Made by a program: the position numbers and the translations under genes. A stretch of 64,000 nucleotides of DNA, taken from positions 1,054,001 to 1,118,000 of the forward strand of contig JADNRZ010000017.1 of NCBI GenBank assembly GCA_015501605.1, in the 5' to 3' direction. Positions 1 to 12,294 of the stretch are shown here, piece by piece. This DNA comes from Panaeolus papilionaceus (taxonomy: Eukaryota; Basidiomycota; Agaricomycetes; Agaricales). Positions within the stretch are counted from its first letter, which is position 1. The number at the start of each line of letters is the position of its first letter. Under the pieces are notes generated by a model. It had not been told where the DNA came from and ran no database searches. It saw only the letters and a program-made list of their open reading frames with translations.

Positions 1-48
1 TCCACCAGCCTTGCTTATGACGACTCGGCTGCCAGCGTTAGAGTGTAA
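1..48 (+). CDS. Possible C-terminal tail of a gene cut by the window edge
   Basis: The first 48 bases read open in frame 1 and end in TAA (residues STSLAYDDSAASVRV, then stop). An AT-rich stretch that could be a 3' UTR follows. Only 15 residues are visible, so no function can be given; an open reading this short can occur by chance. Confidence 0.25.
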   Translation, partial: STSLAYDDSAASVRV

Positions 49-1394
49 AAATAAATAAACTAGCGAATGAAATAATCACCTCAAAAAACTCAAGGAAAAA
101 GCAAATGACACGTCAAGCCAACTCAACCTTCCTATCAAAAATAAAATAAAAAACAAAACACAAAAAGAGACGAAAAGAGCACTAAACCACTCAGTCAACT
201 CATCATGAGTATCGAAGGACGCCGATTCGCTTTCGCTTGTGGCTCTCTAATCTTACCTGAGAACTTGCGAAGCGAGGAATGGAGACACTCTGATTTGGTG
301 GCTGCGTAGCGGCGTCGGGTATAGGGCACTGGGCAAGCGAGGTGCCTTTCTCTTTGTTGGGTTGTCAAAATTGAGGCACCAGACGACCAACGAATGAATG
401 AGTAACTCGGTTAAGAGGTTTATTATTGAGGGTTAGGGTATTTTTCTTCTCTATTTCTTTTTTTGTATATGTAACTTGTGAGCACACTACTGGTTTTGGG
501 ACGTATCATAACACGTATTTGCGGGTCGGATTGAGATGTTAAGGTGTTGGAAACGAAATGAAGGGGCGATGCGGTCGTGGACACGAGGTTTGCAATATTA
601 TATTCAGGTGAGCCTGGATTGGAGAAATAGGATTAATGAGAACTTGACTGCAATTGTTACTATGAGCACTGTGTGCGACGTAGTGGGAGAAATGGCGATA
701 AAGAATGGAGAAGGGCAGCGGGTGAATGCAACGGCACGGAGCAAGTACGGAGGACAACTATCATTGTCAGTGTACATGGGAATGGGATAGATAATTGGTA
801 AATAGGGGATCCAGTAGTATGTATGGTTGTAAGTGTAATCAAGTATGTATCAAGAGCTGAAGGAGTGTATGTATGTGTTGTATGTATGTGTTGTATGTAT
901 GTATGTAGTCAAACAATGAAATGAAATGAAGGAGAACGAGACGATGCATGGGTTAATGATGTATGGAATGAATGAGAATGAACGAAGGAAAGATAGAAGG
1001 GAAGGAAGATGGAAGTAATGGCACATGGTATAACAACCTAAGAATAAAAAAATGAGTGCAAGTGTACAACTAAACAGAGAACGATGTGGAAGAAAGAAAA
1101 AAAGGAAAAAAAAAATGGTACACATAAGTGGTGATACAATCCATGATTATTTTATCGACCGCGTAATTTTATTTCAAGGTTGGAGCTTGATGTTTGCGTC
1201 GATTCTTTGAGGGGTGGTACAGACTGGGGGAAGTGCATATGAACAGTGAGGTGGAATGTCAAAGGGAATAAAAACAGGAGAAAAAGCAAGGAAAGACAGG
1301 GAGTGGACGAGGAGAGGGACTCCCTTCTATAGTTCTATCAGTCTTGGATGGATGAGATCGACGTATATAGTGTTGGTTAATCGGTGACCAGCTG
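49..1394. other. Intergenic stretch, no gene recognised
   Basis: I see no coding region with recognisable protein features or plausible splicing here. It contains a short GTAT/GTGTTGTATGTATG microsatellite at about 864-907 and A-rich tracts near 1085-1115. It lies downstream of the convergent minus-strand phosphatase gene. Confidence 0.5.
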
Positions 1395-3468
1395 TTACAC
1401 TCTCGTCTCATCTGCCTCCCTCGTCGACGAATCAATAGCCGAGATGATAGCCACAACCACTGAAATATCTACACCAAAACGTCAACTTCGCAATCACAAT
1501 CGCAAGAAGAAGAAACGCACCATCAGGTTTACCACCTCTAAACACCTTACCACTCATCCTCGCCCGACGCGCAAACGGAATCTCAGAAGCCTCTTCCGCG
1601 AGCTTCCTCTCATGCTCCTCTTCTGCGATAGCCTCACATGGTCGGCTCCTGCTACTCCTCATCGCACTCCTGCTCCCGCGTCGTTCTGATACCCTCTTCG
1701 CGCGCGAACATAGGGCCTCTGAGAGCATGCCTGCAAAGGCTTTTCTCCGCAGTGCAGTGCTTGAGGAGATGTGGAGGTTGGATAGGGACTCGGAGAGGGA
1801 TTCGGGGGTGGTGGCGGACGTGGATGAGGAGCGGTGAGATGATGATGACGATGAGGAAGATGAAGAACGGGAAGAGGGGCTAGCACTCCTTGATCTTACG
1901 GGTGTGCTGGAATACGAAGGCGCAGATTCATCCCAGTTGAACCCTCTACGGAATTTGATAACCTCGTCTAGGATATCGTCGTCCCAGAGGTTATCACTCA
2001 ACCCGTCAGATGCGAGAATGAGGATGTCATCTTGTTTGACAGGAAGCGTAAAAGTGTGAGGTTGAGTTGGCAATGGAACCTTGTCTCCGGTCTTTTTCGT
2101 CGATGACGACGACAACGACGGATCCATAGGACCAAGCTGGAGAGGATGGTTATAGCCCCACCACATCTCATCGCTGCGCCATACGATATCGTCGGCACGG
2201 ACGAGCATGCCCATACAATCGCCGAGATGGGCTATGCGCAGGACAGCGTCGTATGACTGGACGACATCCTGAGATTCGGCGTGGGATGGAGCCTTGGCGT
2301 CTATTGACAAGTTATTATTTTGAGATCCGGCGGAGATATTGGGTGTGCAAGTGGGAGGTTGGGATGGAGATGAAGGGGTGATATGAGATGCAGGGTTGGA
2401 GTGTGTTCCGAGGGGAGTGTGCATGGGGTCTGATTTGGGTGAGGCAGCATGACGGGCGAAAGTGGGGTGTGGAGGATGCGGCAAGGAACCTGCGGCGTAA
2501 TTTCGTTCTGGTAAAGGTGGTGATTGGTATAGATTTATTTTTGAATCTTGTGTTGAAGGTTGAGGAGGATGATCGAGTACCGCGAGAAGAGCTGTGGATG
2601 AGCCTGTTGTGAGTGGAGTGGGGATGGGTAAAGATGGATTTGTGTGTGCTTTTAGAGTGCTGTTGTAGGCGTGTTCTAAGATATTGAGCACGTCAATTCC
2701 TTCTGATAATTCCTGTAATGAATTTGTTAATTCGTCAAAGACAAAAGTATCATGAATGGGTGGATATGGAGATGGTTGAGATGGAGGTGGTTTAAGGTGA
2801 TGAGTGAATGAAAAATGAGAAACTGAAGGAGGTCGAATTGTTGTTGACGACGATTGAGATTCTGTTTCAATTGACTGCTGGTGTTGAGCCAAAGAGTCGA
2901 GTTCGGCTGAACAGAAATGCATGAGACGTCGGGAGAATAATGCAGAGGGAGTTGGAATCTGCGGAGATTGGGATTGGTTTGCGGATTTAGCCCATCCACC
3001 AACGCCGTCTGCGATACCCATTGCATTATCCCTGATAAAATAGGCATCTTCGCCTACTTGAACAGACAGTGAAGTGTGTGGGTATGCATTGGTCGTTGAC
3101 CGTGAGGATGAATGAAAGGTACGATGATGGCGGTGAGACTTGGGGATACCATAGGCTCCAACGTCCAACTGATAATTCAGTCGTTGTCTCTTTCTACTTC
3201 TTGATTGATCAGAGTGAGGAGTGGACCAAGACGACGATGAAGGTGTCTGGATGGGATTTGAGGTGATCTGGGGTGAAAAGGAGATCAATGCGGGGTGTAA
3301 TGCAGGTGAAGGTTGGACATGAGTCAACGCTAATTGAGAATGCTGAGATTGTTTAGGTGCTGGTCTTGACGTCGATGAAGGTGTCGGTGGTTGAACTACT
3401 GCCAACGTCGACAGAGAATTAGAACGGACGCGGGGCAACACTGTCGAGTACAGCGACAGTCGCTTCAT
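1395..3468 (-). CDS. PTC7: PTC7-like PP2C serine/threonine phosphatase, probably mitochondrial
   Basis: Two exons, 3468-1521 and 1468-1395, 673 aa. A PP2C phosphatase dephosphorylates Ser/Thr using two metal ions; PTC7 relatives act in mitochondria on coenzyme Q synthesis (family knowledge). Seen: metal-site motif DGVGGW (residues about 154-159), an AHLGDC block (about 413-418) and ASDGLSDNLW (about 487-496). The C terminus reads GKPDDISVVVAIIS only after removal of a 52-nt GT-AG intron at 1469-1520. Unspliced, the last PP2C motif is destroyed, which is strong support for the intron. I chose the ATG at 3468 because it gives a basic, Ser-rich N terminus like a mitochondrial presequence; an upstream in-frame ATG at 3555 gives a less plausible extension. 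The catalytic domain is split by long Ser/Pro-rich inserts (about 160-240, 340-400 and a poly-Ser tract near 545), so the protein is longer than yeast Ptc7. Confidence 0.88.
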
Positions 3469-5542
3469 CGTTGTTGCAGTAAGTAGAAACCAAGGATTAA
3501 TTACTATTTTTCTTTTCTTTTTACCCGAGATAATCCGACCCTGAAAGAAACACATGTAAACACTTTTTACCTTTTACAGACACCTCCATAAAACACCATG
3601 ACAAGCAACCTTGAACATCGATTTAAGCATAGAGAAGGAGTTTAGAATCATCAGAAAATAGATTCAAACTGCTGGTGGTGTAGTGTTGTTGGGAAGTAGG
3701 TTTGGAGATGGGCGATGTAGTCACAATGAATCAAATAATTTACCTCGTAGATCAAATAGTATTGCATAAACCACTTGAAGTAACATCAATATGCGCAACA
3801 TAAAGAAGGGAGACAGATTGGTTGTTCGTAAAAATCGTGATGGGCTTCGTTGACATTTGGGGATCGGCAGCGCCAACGTCAATTTTGCTCAAGCGCTCGC
3901 GATCAGAGAAGATGCCGACGTCTTGACATCCTTTCTTGCTACCAAGTTTAAACTTTAAAGGATACGGCATCACATATCTATATTGCTAGGATGTAGCGTT
4001 CATATATGGTTTTTAGTGCTCTTTAACTGATGATGCCAGTATTGTCATACCTGGATATATTCGAGGCGGTTGTATTCACCTTGATCTCATCTAGTCAAAA
4101 CCATTGAATAGCAACACCATCTAACTTCTACTATACACACCCACAGTTTCTCTCTCATGCCTTCAAAGACACGGGTTGTGTACAGTGGCTGTGGTAATTC
4201 CAATTCCTTTAACTCATGTCTGCTGCGCGTGTAGCACGAGCCTTACCGTGCCTCCCGAGTTGTCCCTTCATTGCTCGAGCTCCGATTTTCTTTCATCCTT
4301 GTTCAATACTTAACGTCTAACATGCTTTCAATTCGAGATAAACAGAAGACCATAGAGTATCATAACTATAAAGTGATTCGGCGTCCCAGTCAGCGCCAGT
4401 CACCGGCAATCGGCACGCCCACCCTATAAGTAACCCTGCTAGTCCTTCGGAGTCATACTGACGACCTCTGACTGTATGGAAATACCAGGATGCACGATGC
4501 TAGATAATGCCGGTTATTACAGACTCACCCGAAGGCTCACGAGTCGTTTGACAGATTGACTCAGAAAGTCGAAATGGCCTCCAGAAGCTGGGTGAATGTG
4601 ACGGGGATGGCCGGGGATTGGTACTGTTTGGCTGCGGCATCACGGCATCACCTGTTGGGTGTCCCTTGCGGCACGATTAGCATAGGCTTAAAACCTTGCA
4701 AGCATGTTCGAATACACGTTCGATGGAGTTTTAAGAGCATAGGGCGAGGCAAATCCCTCGCTTATTCCTATGTTTCGGCACTCATAGCCGCTAATCATCA
4801 TCTAGAGCGCTTAAGCGCCGGTTCTCCTTCAACTTCTGGCTCGGCGGCTTGATTCTCGCATGAGCGACTAGCTCACCGCCTAGCAGCCGACATTACTCTT
4901 TCACTTATTTGTGGTGCTTCTATAAAAGCTTACCCTGCTTAACCTTTCGAGACATGTTGGAAGGGATACAAACGCGTTCTAAAAAAGGGCGAAGTTCTTG
5001 ACTGACGTCTGATTTTGCGTCCCGTTTTCGGTATTGACCTTATCGGCGAACACTGAAAACACCCACTCGTTTATTTGCGCTCACTGTTTCTTTCAGGAAC
5101 ATTACGGCGTTATACCTTCCGCTTTTAGATGCTGCAAACTCGTCATAGGAGCGACGTCGACATAACTTGTAAGCGCCGGACTGCCTGAGAGTCACAGTCA
5201 CCCATTCGCCTACTTTCACCTCGACCAGCCCAATCTGGACTAACATGACTATGTAGGCTTGGACCACTGGTACAAACCACTACTACGTCGCCCTCAGCAC
5301 ATTCCAATTCGACTACCTCGATACTTGTCTCTGATGACAATAAATAACTACACGAATGGCTCTCTCTCGTCGGTTGTAATGTTTATGAAGCCCCATACTA
5401 AGACGAACCCGATGTCTATTCACTCAGATAGCTTGGAGGTCAGAGATGAAGGCGGGTATATTCGTTAAAGTGATCCCTACATGCTCTAGATCTGTAGTAT
5501 CTACTCTTCCGAATTATGATGCTGAGTGTCACTGGACACTTA
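3469..5542. other. Intergenic, no gene recognised
   Basis: Both strands contain only short open frames without recognisable domains or consistent splice structure. The stretch is AT/GC mixed and not obviously repetitive within this window. The region just upstream of 3468 presumably holds the phosphatase promoter, but I see no clear TATA element. Confidence 0.45.
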
Positions 5543-5890
5543 TTAGGCACCAATGGTGACGGGTGTGTAGTTGATACCGACGAGCTGGTTGCTGTAGGCC
5601 TTCTCGCAGCAGAAAAGAGCAGAACGCTGAAACCATTACATAAGTAAATCAATCCGAGGGAGAAATACGGCTGACTTACTAGTTAGCGCCGGTCCCCAGC
5701 ACCGATACCAGTGATGGGGTTGCACTGGAGACCAATGACAGCTTGAATGGCGATTCCCACGAGTGCAGCAATGGCGCTCTCGCTGTAGGATCTTGGAGCG
5801 TTGACGGAGTTTCAGCACTGGAATGAGCCAAATGGTGGTGGCAATGATAGCGGTGGCGAGGAGGAAGACGGTGGCTGATTGATTCGGTTT
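5543..5890 (-). pseudogene. Class I hydrophobin pseudogene
   Basis: On the minus strand a degraded hydrophobin can be read. A signal-peptide-like stretch (VFLLATAIIATTI) runs almost directly into the second cysteine motif, so the segment with the first Cys is missing. The CC pair reads TGC TGA (stop at 5812-5814 in place of the second Cys). Then follow NSVNAPRSYSES, IAALVGIAIQAVIGLQCNP and ITGIGAG, an in-frame TAA, a 53-nt GT-AG intron at 5627-5679, and a last exon with FCCEKAYSNQLVGINYTPV ending at TAA 5543-5545. The order C-CC-C-C-CC-C of class I hydrophobins (secreted amphipathic surface-coat proteins) is recognisable. At least two stops plus a deletion make a functional product unlikely. 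An intact hydrophobin-like gene lies 1 kb away on the other strand. Confidence 0.72.
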
Positions 5891-6832
5891 GTTACGGGAG
5901 GTCTCGTGTGAAGAAGGCGTCGAACGGAGGGGTAATTCGAACTGAGGAAAGAAGGGCACTTCGATGGGGGTTTTATAGTTTTTTTGAAGGCAATGACACT
6001 TCCCTTATTATCGTTGGAGAGCCGAATGGGCTGTTCTTTTTCGAGTTTAACATTTCCTCGAGGCAAAGGGAAGTGCGAAAATGTGTGATGTGCTTCTTGT
6101 TCGGCCATTACCCTCCGAGGAAAAAAATCATGGAGAGGAAAAAATGAATGAAGTGCAATTAAAAGTACACTGAGCGCAATATTTGACGTGCCATCATAGC
6201 AAACATTTTCAATGGATTATTTTGAATAGAATACGTCCATGAGGCTCCCAACCTCCAACGGCGGTCGTAAAATTGTTTGCTTTTTGATATCATGGGCGTA
6301 ACCTCATGGGGGCAAGAGCCGCATGATTTCTTCAGATGTTAGCGCCTGTTCAATCAACTACAATGAATTCATGCATTGAGAGCTTTTTCATTTTAATTTC
6401 TAACGAGCTCTTGAGTCCTTGTCCCCCAGCTTTGCGCTCTGGCATTTTTTTTGCAGCCACGAGCTTCGAAGATCAACACAACGGACGTGGGCAGATAGGA
6501 GAATAACTTCTACTCGCCCGTTCTTTGTCCTATGTACTTCCGACATAAGCTTTTACCTCATAAGGCTTGGATGACGCCTCCCATCACCGAATACGAAACA
6601 AACACACCAATAACAGAAGGCATCAACCTTGAATTTGAATTATCCATGACACCCTTGCTTGATACTACATAGCGCGCCTCAAAGCCTTCGGACCCTTCCA
6701 TCTTTATAAAACTGCAGCACACATGGAGCACTGGCTTCAATCAGGAAACGACATGGTGTCGTGAGTCGTGACTCTCTAGGCTTTTTGGGGACCCGCTCGA
6801 ACATTAACCAACCCTGCGGCCACCCATCCTCG
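5891..6832. other. Intergenic between hydrophobin pseudogene and hydrophobin-like gene
   Basis: No coding region recognised. It lies between the 5' sides of two divergent hydrophobin-family genes and ends at a TATA box serving the plus-strand gene. Confidence 0.45.
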
Positions 6833-6839
6833 TATAAAA
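6833..6839 (+). promoter_or_regulatory. Probable TATA box of the hydrophobin-like gene
   Basis: The sequence TATAAAA lies 72 bases upstream of the ATG at 6911, a usual distance for a strongly expressed fungal gene with a short leader. Confidence 0.55.
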
Positions 6840-6910
6840 CAAGGCTAAAACTGACCAGATGCTAGTAAAGCCACCTTATTGTTAGCCCCACAGCACTCAA
6901 CCCATCAGAT

Positions 6911-7275
6911 ATGTTTGCCAAAATCTTCGCTGCCGCCGTCCTCGCCATGACCGCCCTCTCGGCCTCAGCTCAACTACCACTCAGCTGCGACGTCGGTGAA
7001 TTCACATGCTGCGACAGCTTCCAATCCCCCGGCAACTACGACGCCACCGCCATTGCTGAGGAAGTTGGTGCTAGCGCCCAGGACATCACTGGTCAAATGG
7101 GCGCCAAGTGCAACCCCAGCCCTGATACTAACTGGTACGTTGCACGCGCGGTCCTTGGTAACGTTTCTATACTTACCTTGTTTTTTTTAGTAACGCCTTT
7201 CTCGTCTACTGCAAGAAGAACTTCATCGAACAGCACATCGGTGTCAACTGCAAACCCGCCGCCCTCGATGCCTAA
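6911..7275 (+). CDS. Small secreted hydrophobin-like protein (7 of 8 cysteines)
   Basis: Two exons, 6911-7134 and 7191-7275, joined across a 56-nt GT-AG intron; 102 aa. An N-terminal signal peptide (about 1-20, MFAKIFAAAVLAMTALSASA) is evident. The mature part has cysteines spaced C-X6-CC-X32-C-X7-C-X6-C-X12-C. This is the class I hydrophobin layout except that the second Cys of the second CC pair is Lys (VYCKKN) and the fourth-to-fifth Cys spacing of 7 is slightly short. Hydrophobins are secreted, self-assemble at air-water interfaces and coat hyphae and fruit bodies; all eight cysteines normally form four disulfides, so this variant should have one unpaired Cys. Without splicing the last two cysteines fall out of frame, supporting the intron. 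It may be a diverged hydrophobin or a related small cysteine-rich secreted protein. Confidence 0.75.
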
Positions 7276-7356
7276 ATTCCCCACCATACACGCCACAGTT
7301 CGGAATAGTAGATAGTATGGAGCATGTAGCAATCACTTGAACGAATATTCCCGCAT

Positions 7357-8040
7357 TCACCTCTGATTATTGAGCGACTGGACTCGCATTACCCTCATGC
7401 TTGGCCTGGTCTCTATCACCTCTGTCGTCTTCAAGTTTATATCTGCGCAAAATATCATCAAAAAATTTACCTCGTCACTCGTGCTCAGAATCCCGGCGAT
7501 GGCAGCATGAGTTACAAGATCATGAGGTTTAGGCGGGTCCACAGGACGACTCTGGTTGGGATGATGCGAGTTGCTGTGGTCGGTGAAAGAAATGAGATTG
7601 TCTTCAGTTTTGTGCAGAGCTAGATTGTGTCGGAAGAGTTTAATACAACACACATTCGCTTGCTACGTGCATATTAGCTTGTAATTTTATCGGGCTGAGT
7701 CGAGAATTCTTGAGGTCCTTGCTTGAGCGTATATTTAGAGTAGGGGTTGGACGCGGACGTTTCACTGAACAATTCGCCGAGAGCGGCCGCACTCTTGTGG
7801 ATATCATCGATGCGTGGCTTGATTTCTTTCTTGTAGAGATCTACTGATGACTCTGAAGATCCTGCTAGGGGACATGATGTCAGTTCGAAGGTTAGACGAC
7901 CAACCAGGGAAACCAAATTCCCACCCTGCACCAAATATAGACAGTGACTCGAATGGGCCAATGATGACGCGTGACTGGCTTGAATTTTAATGAGCTTCCG
8001 GTATCGATGGCTCAGAGCGTTCAATCGTACCTCTTATCAT
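7357..8040 (-). CDS. Unresolved minus-strand gene, divergent from valyl-tRNA synthetase
   Basis: Several minus-strand open stretches look coding but I could not join them convincingly. One (about 7870-7675) contains SSVDLYKKEIKPRIDDIHKS followed by AAALGELFSETSASNPYSKY. Another (about 7640-7470) contains HLVTH-type charged sequence ending at a good donor (GAG|GTAAAT at about 7468). A candidate ATG at 8040 is only 22 bases from the ATG of the synthetase gene, so the two would share a very short bidirectional leader. I do not recognise the family. Splicing and strand need transcript data. Confidence 0.3.
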
Positions 8041-8061
8041 AGTCCGAGATTCTTCACTTCA

Positions 8062-11000
8062 ATGTCGGATCCAAATAATCAGGTCGTCCCAGGCTCAAAG
8101 AGCTCTGGTGGGTACGCTTTTAAACATGTTCAAACGCTCTTGCTGATGCCTTGATTTCCCGTCAATAGCTAAGAAAGAGGCGAAGAGATTGGAGAAAGAA
8201 GCCAAGCTTGCTGCGAAGCAGGCAAAGGCACCTGTCAATCCTGCTACAGTTCAAGATGGGGCTGACAAGAAACCCAAGGCTGAGAAGAAGAAAGAGGAAG
8301 TTGAGGAGGTGTTTGTGAATGCTACTCCGAAGGGGGAGAAGAAGGGTATGTTCAGTTCTCCGTCCCATCTCTGTGTTCTATACTTGAACAGGTGCCTGTT
8401 GATACTTAGATATGAGCCAGCCTATGGCGGCTGGATACAACCCCATTGCTATCGAGTCGTCTTGGTATGACTGGTGGCTCGCCCAAGGATTCTTCAAACC
8501 TGAGTTCGTTCAACCTTTCGTTCAGGCTAACATGCAGCCTGGAGATGAAGACAAAAGAGAGGCATTCGTCATTCCATGCCCCCCTCCAAATGTGACCGGC
8601 AGTTTGCACATTGGCCATGGTTTGACTGTTGCTATTCAGGATTGTTTGATGCGTTGGTGCGTATTCTACTTATTGCTTTACGCGTGTTAATTCATGCTAA
8701 ATTCAATTTATTTACAAGGAACCGCATGAGCGGCAAAAAGGCCCTGTTCATCCCTGGTTTTGACCATGCTGGTATCTCAACACAGAGCGTCGTGGAGAAG
8801 AGGCTGTTCAAGACCGAAAAAAAGACCAGGCATGACTTGGGACGCGAGAGGTTTTTGGAGACTGTTATGGATTGGAAAAACGAGTGAGTCATATCAGTCA
8901 TTAATTGCATTTTTTGGAAGTTGACTCGCTACGGGTGTAGGTACCAAACCAGAATCACGAACCAGTTGTATAGGCTTGGTGGTTCCTACGATTGGGACCG
9001 CGTCGCGTTCACCATGAACCCTGTACGCTTTACACCTCCACCTCTTCCGTCTTGATCCTCACGCAGAACCGCAGTCTCTGTCAAAAGCCGTCGTCGAGAC
9101 GTTCTGCCGTCTGCACGAGCAAGGCATCATCTACCGCGCCAACCGACTCGTCAACTGGTGTGTCAAGATGAACACCACTCTCTCTAATTTGGAAGTCGAC
9201 CAGAAGGAACTCAAGGGAAGGACCTTCCTTGACGTCCCCGGATACGAGAAGAAGGTTGAATTTGGCGTGCTTTGGAGGTTTGCGTACAAGGTCCAGGGAA
9301 GCGGTACGTTCGTTTAATATGTGTTGTATAGAGGTGAGGTTGACGGACTTTACGGACAGACGAAAAGATCATTGTTGCTACAACGAGACCAGAGACTATG
9401 CTCGGAGATTCTGCTGTCGCTGTCCATCCTGATGATGAGCGTTACAAGGTATGTCTCTTTCCATTCTGCTTTCCTCGACTATTTGACTGATGCTTGTGCT
9501 TTTGCTAGCACCTCCACGGCAAAATGCTCGTTCACCCCTTTATCCCTACTCGCAAACTCCCCATCATCACAGACAGTATCGCCGTTGACCCCACCTTTGG
9601 TACCGGAGCTGTCAAGATCACTCCTGCACATGATCCCAATGATTATGAAGTCGGTGTTAGGCATAACCTCGAGTTCATCAACATCTTGAACGACGATGGA
9701 ACACTCAATGCGAACGCTGGCGAGGACTGGAAGGGAATTAAGAGGTTTGACGCGAGGAAGTTGATCGTGGAGAAGCTTGATCAGCTCGGTGTTGGTGAAG
9801 GCTGGAGCGAGAATGAGATGCAGGTCCCGGTGTGCAAGTGAGTCGCGTCATTTTTTTGGCGCGTGATGACGGGGTTTACTCATCCAATTCGAAATCTAGT
9901 AAATCCGGAGATATTATTGAACCCGTACTGAAACCTCAGTGGTGGGTGAATTGCAAGCCTTTGGCCGAGGAGGCTATCAAGGTATTTTCCGCTGTGTCTC
10001 CTCATCTTTATCTCCGTTTTTGACACCTTGCTATAGCGCACCCGAGCTGGTGAACTTACTATCAACCCTAAGCAATCCGAGAACGAGTGGTACAGGTGGC
10101 TCGAGGGTATCCAGGATTGGTGTATCTCCCGTCAACTCTGGTGGGGTCACCGTTGCCCAGCATTCTTTGTCCGCGTCACTTCCCCTGCTTCTGCCATTGA
10201 GGCTTTGAGCCAGGATCAGAACGACGGCAAGTGGTGGGTTGTCGGAAGGGATGTTGAACAGGCGAATGAGAGGGCTGCAGAGTTAGTGAAGAAGGTTGAA
10301 GCTGAGAAGGGGTTGTCTGGCTTGACGTGGGAGATTGAGCAAGATGAGGATGTGCTTGATACCTGGTTCTCAAGTGGTCTTTGGCCATTTAGCATTGTTG
10401 GCTGGCCAGAGAAGGTGTGTTTCTTCACGGTTGCTTTACTCGGGGAGTTGGTACTGATTTGTTTTCCACTTTTTGTTTTGTAGACCCCAGACTTTGAAAA
10501 CTTCTACCCCTCCACCATTCTCGAGACTGGATGGGACATTTTGTTCTTCTGGGTCGCGCGCATGGTGCTGCTCGGCGTCTATCTCACCGACAAAATGCCA
10601 TTCCGCGAGGTTTACTGCCACGCTATGGTTCGTGATGCCCATGGACGCAAGATGTCCAAGTCTCTCGGAAACGTCATCGACCCCGTTGATGTCATTGAGG
10701 GTGTTGGGTTGGAGAAGCTTCACGAGAAGCTGCTGGAGGGTAACCTTGACGAGAAGGAGGTGGCCAAGGCCACGGCAGGTCAGAAGAAGGATTTCCCTAA
10801 GGGTATCCCTCAGTGCGGTACCGATGCTTTGAGGTTTGCACTTTGCGCTTACTCTGGTGGAGGTATGCTCTCTCGTCCTTTCGCAGATCGATGACAGGGA
10901 TGCTGACTATGCTTTCATTGATTTTTAGGACGTGACATCAACTTGGAGATTCTGCGTGTGGAGGGATACAGGAAATTCTGCAACAAGATCTTCAACGCTA

Positions 11001-12294
11001 CCAAGTTTGCTATGCTCAAGTTGGATGAGACCTTTGTCCCCGAGCCTACGGCCAAGGTACGTTGACTAATCGTTTCTTTGCATGATCCATTCAACTCATG
11101 TACCGACGATGACGGTAGCCTACTGGTAACGAATCCCTTGTTGAGAAGTGGATCCTCCACAAGCTCAACATTGCCGCCACCGAAATCAATACCCAGCTTG
11201 CGGAGAGGAACTTTATGGCCGCAACCAATGCCGCTTACAACTTCTGGTTGTATGAGCTTTGCGACGTCTACATCGTGCGTACCCTTTCTTCTGTTTACCT
11301 TGGATAGTTCTAACGATGCAATGAATCTGAACAGGAAGCGATGAAACCCATGACCGACGACTCCGCCCCTGCCGTTACCAAGAAGTCTGCTCAGCAGACT
11401 TTGTATACCTGTCTTGATTACGGTCTTCGCCTTCTTCATCCCTTCATGCCCTTCGTTACAGAGGAATTGTGGCAACGTCTCCCTCGTCGCCCTAATGACT
11501 CGACGCCTTCGATCATGGTTTCCCAATACCCTTCGAATGTGAGTGGCCTCCCCGTTGCGCCTCGACAAATGAGGATTACAAGTCTGATGACTTTCTTTAG
11601 GACGCCGCATTTGTGTTTGAGGACGCGGATAAGTCGTTTGACCTCGTCTTTACCACTCTGAAGGCTGGAAGATCACTAGCTGCGTCGTATACCCTGCAGA
11701 GCGATATCCAATGTGAGTTAACTGCAAATTCTTTTTGTTTCTTCTATTCAATTTGTCTCTTTCCCCACACCAGTCTATATCCAAGTTGGATCAGAGCAAG
11801 AGGCCGAATTGTTCAAATCTCAAGTGCCAACCATCGTTGCGCTTACCAAGGGCTGCAAGAGCGCCCAAGTTGTGAGGGCAGCTGGTGATGTTCCTCCTGG
11901 ATGCGGAAGCAGTGTTGTCACACCCTCTATTCTCGTGCACACTCTTGTTCGGGTTCGTGAATCCTTTATTCACTTCTCTCTTCAGTTGCTGAAATCATTC
12001 TTTGATATTTAGGGTCTTGTCGATCTCGATAACGAGATCTCGAAATGTGATAAGAAGCTTGATCTTGCTCGTCTCGGCCTACAGAAGATTACCAAGTTTG
12101 AGACTCAACCTGACTATGAGTCGACTGTTCCTGCTAATGTGCAGGCAGCTAATAATGAAAAGGTTTGTCTTTGTTTGCTCTTCAAGTTGATGGAGCACCT
12201 GCTGATTGAGATTCTTGTTATTTAGAAAAAGACTTTGGAAGCAGAGATTGCTACATTGGAGCGGTCCAAGAATATGTTTGTTCAACTTAAGTAA
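8062..12294 (+). CDS. VAS1: Valyl-tRNA synthetase, cytosolic (and probably mitochondrial)
   Basis: Class I aminoacyl-tRNA synthetase that charges tRNA-Val. Eighteen exons give 1066 aa: 8062-8107, 8169-8345, 8410-8656, 8719-8883, 8941-9022, 9075-9303, 9360-9448, 9509-9837, 9900-9981, 10037-10414, 10484-10862, 10929-11056, 11119-11274, 11335-11538, 11601-11712, 11774-11952, 12013-12162, 12226-12294. All introns are GT-AG, mostly 52-70 nt, and every phase agrees. Seen: Lys/Glu/Ala-rich N-terminal extension; HIGH motif in [15 protein letters not shown]1 editing domain with [17 protein letters not shown] and [38 protein letters not shown] in [14 protein letters not shown]; an anticodon-binding domain with [12 protein letters not shown]; and a C-terminal coiled coil ending in QLK. 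In many fungi one gene makes both cytosolic and mitochondrial forms from alternative starts; I see no clear presequence here. Confidence 0.96.

Noticed and set aside
4556..4852. 98-codon plus-strand frame
   Set aside because: No domain, no signal peptide, no splice context; probably chance.
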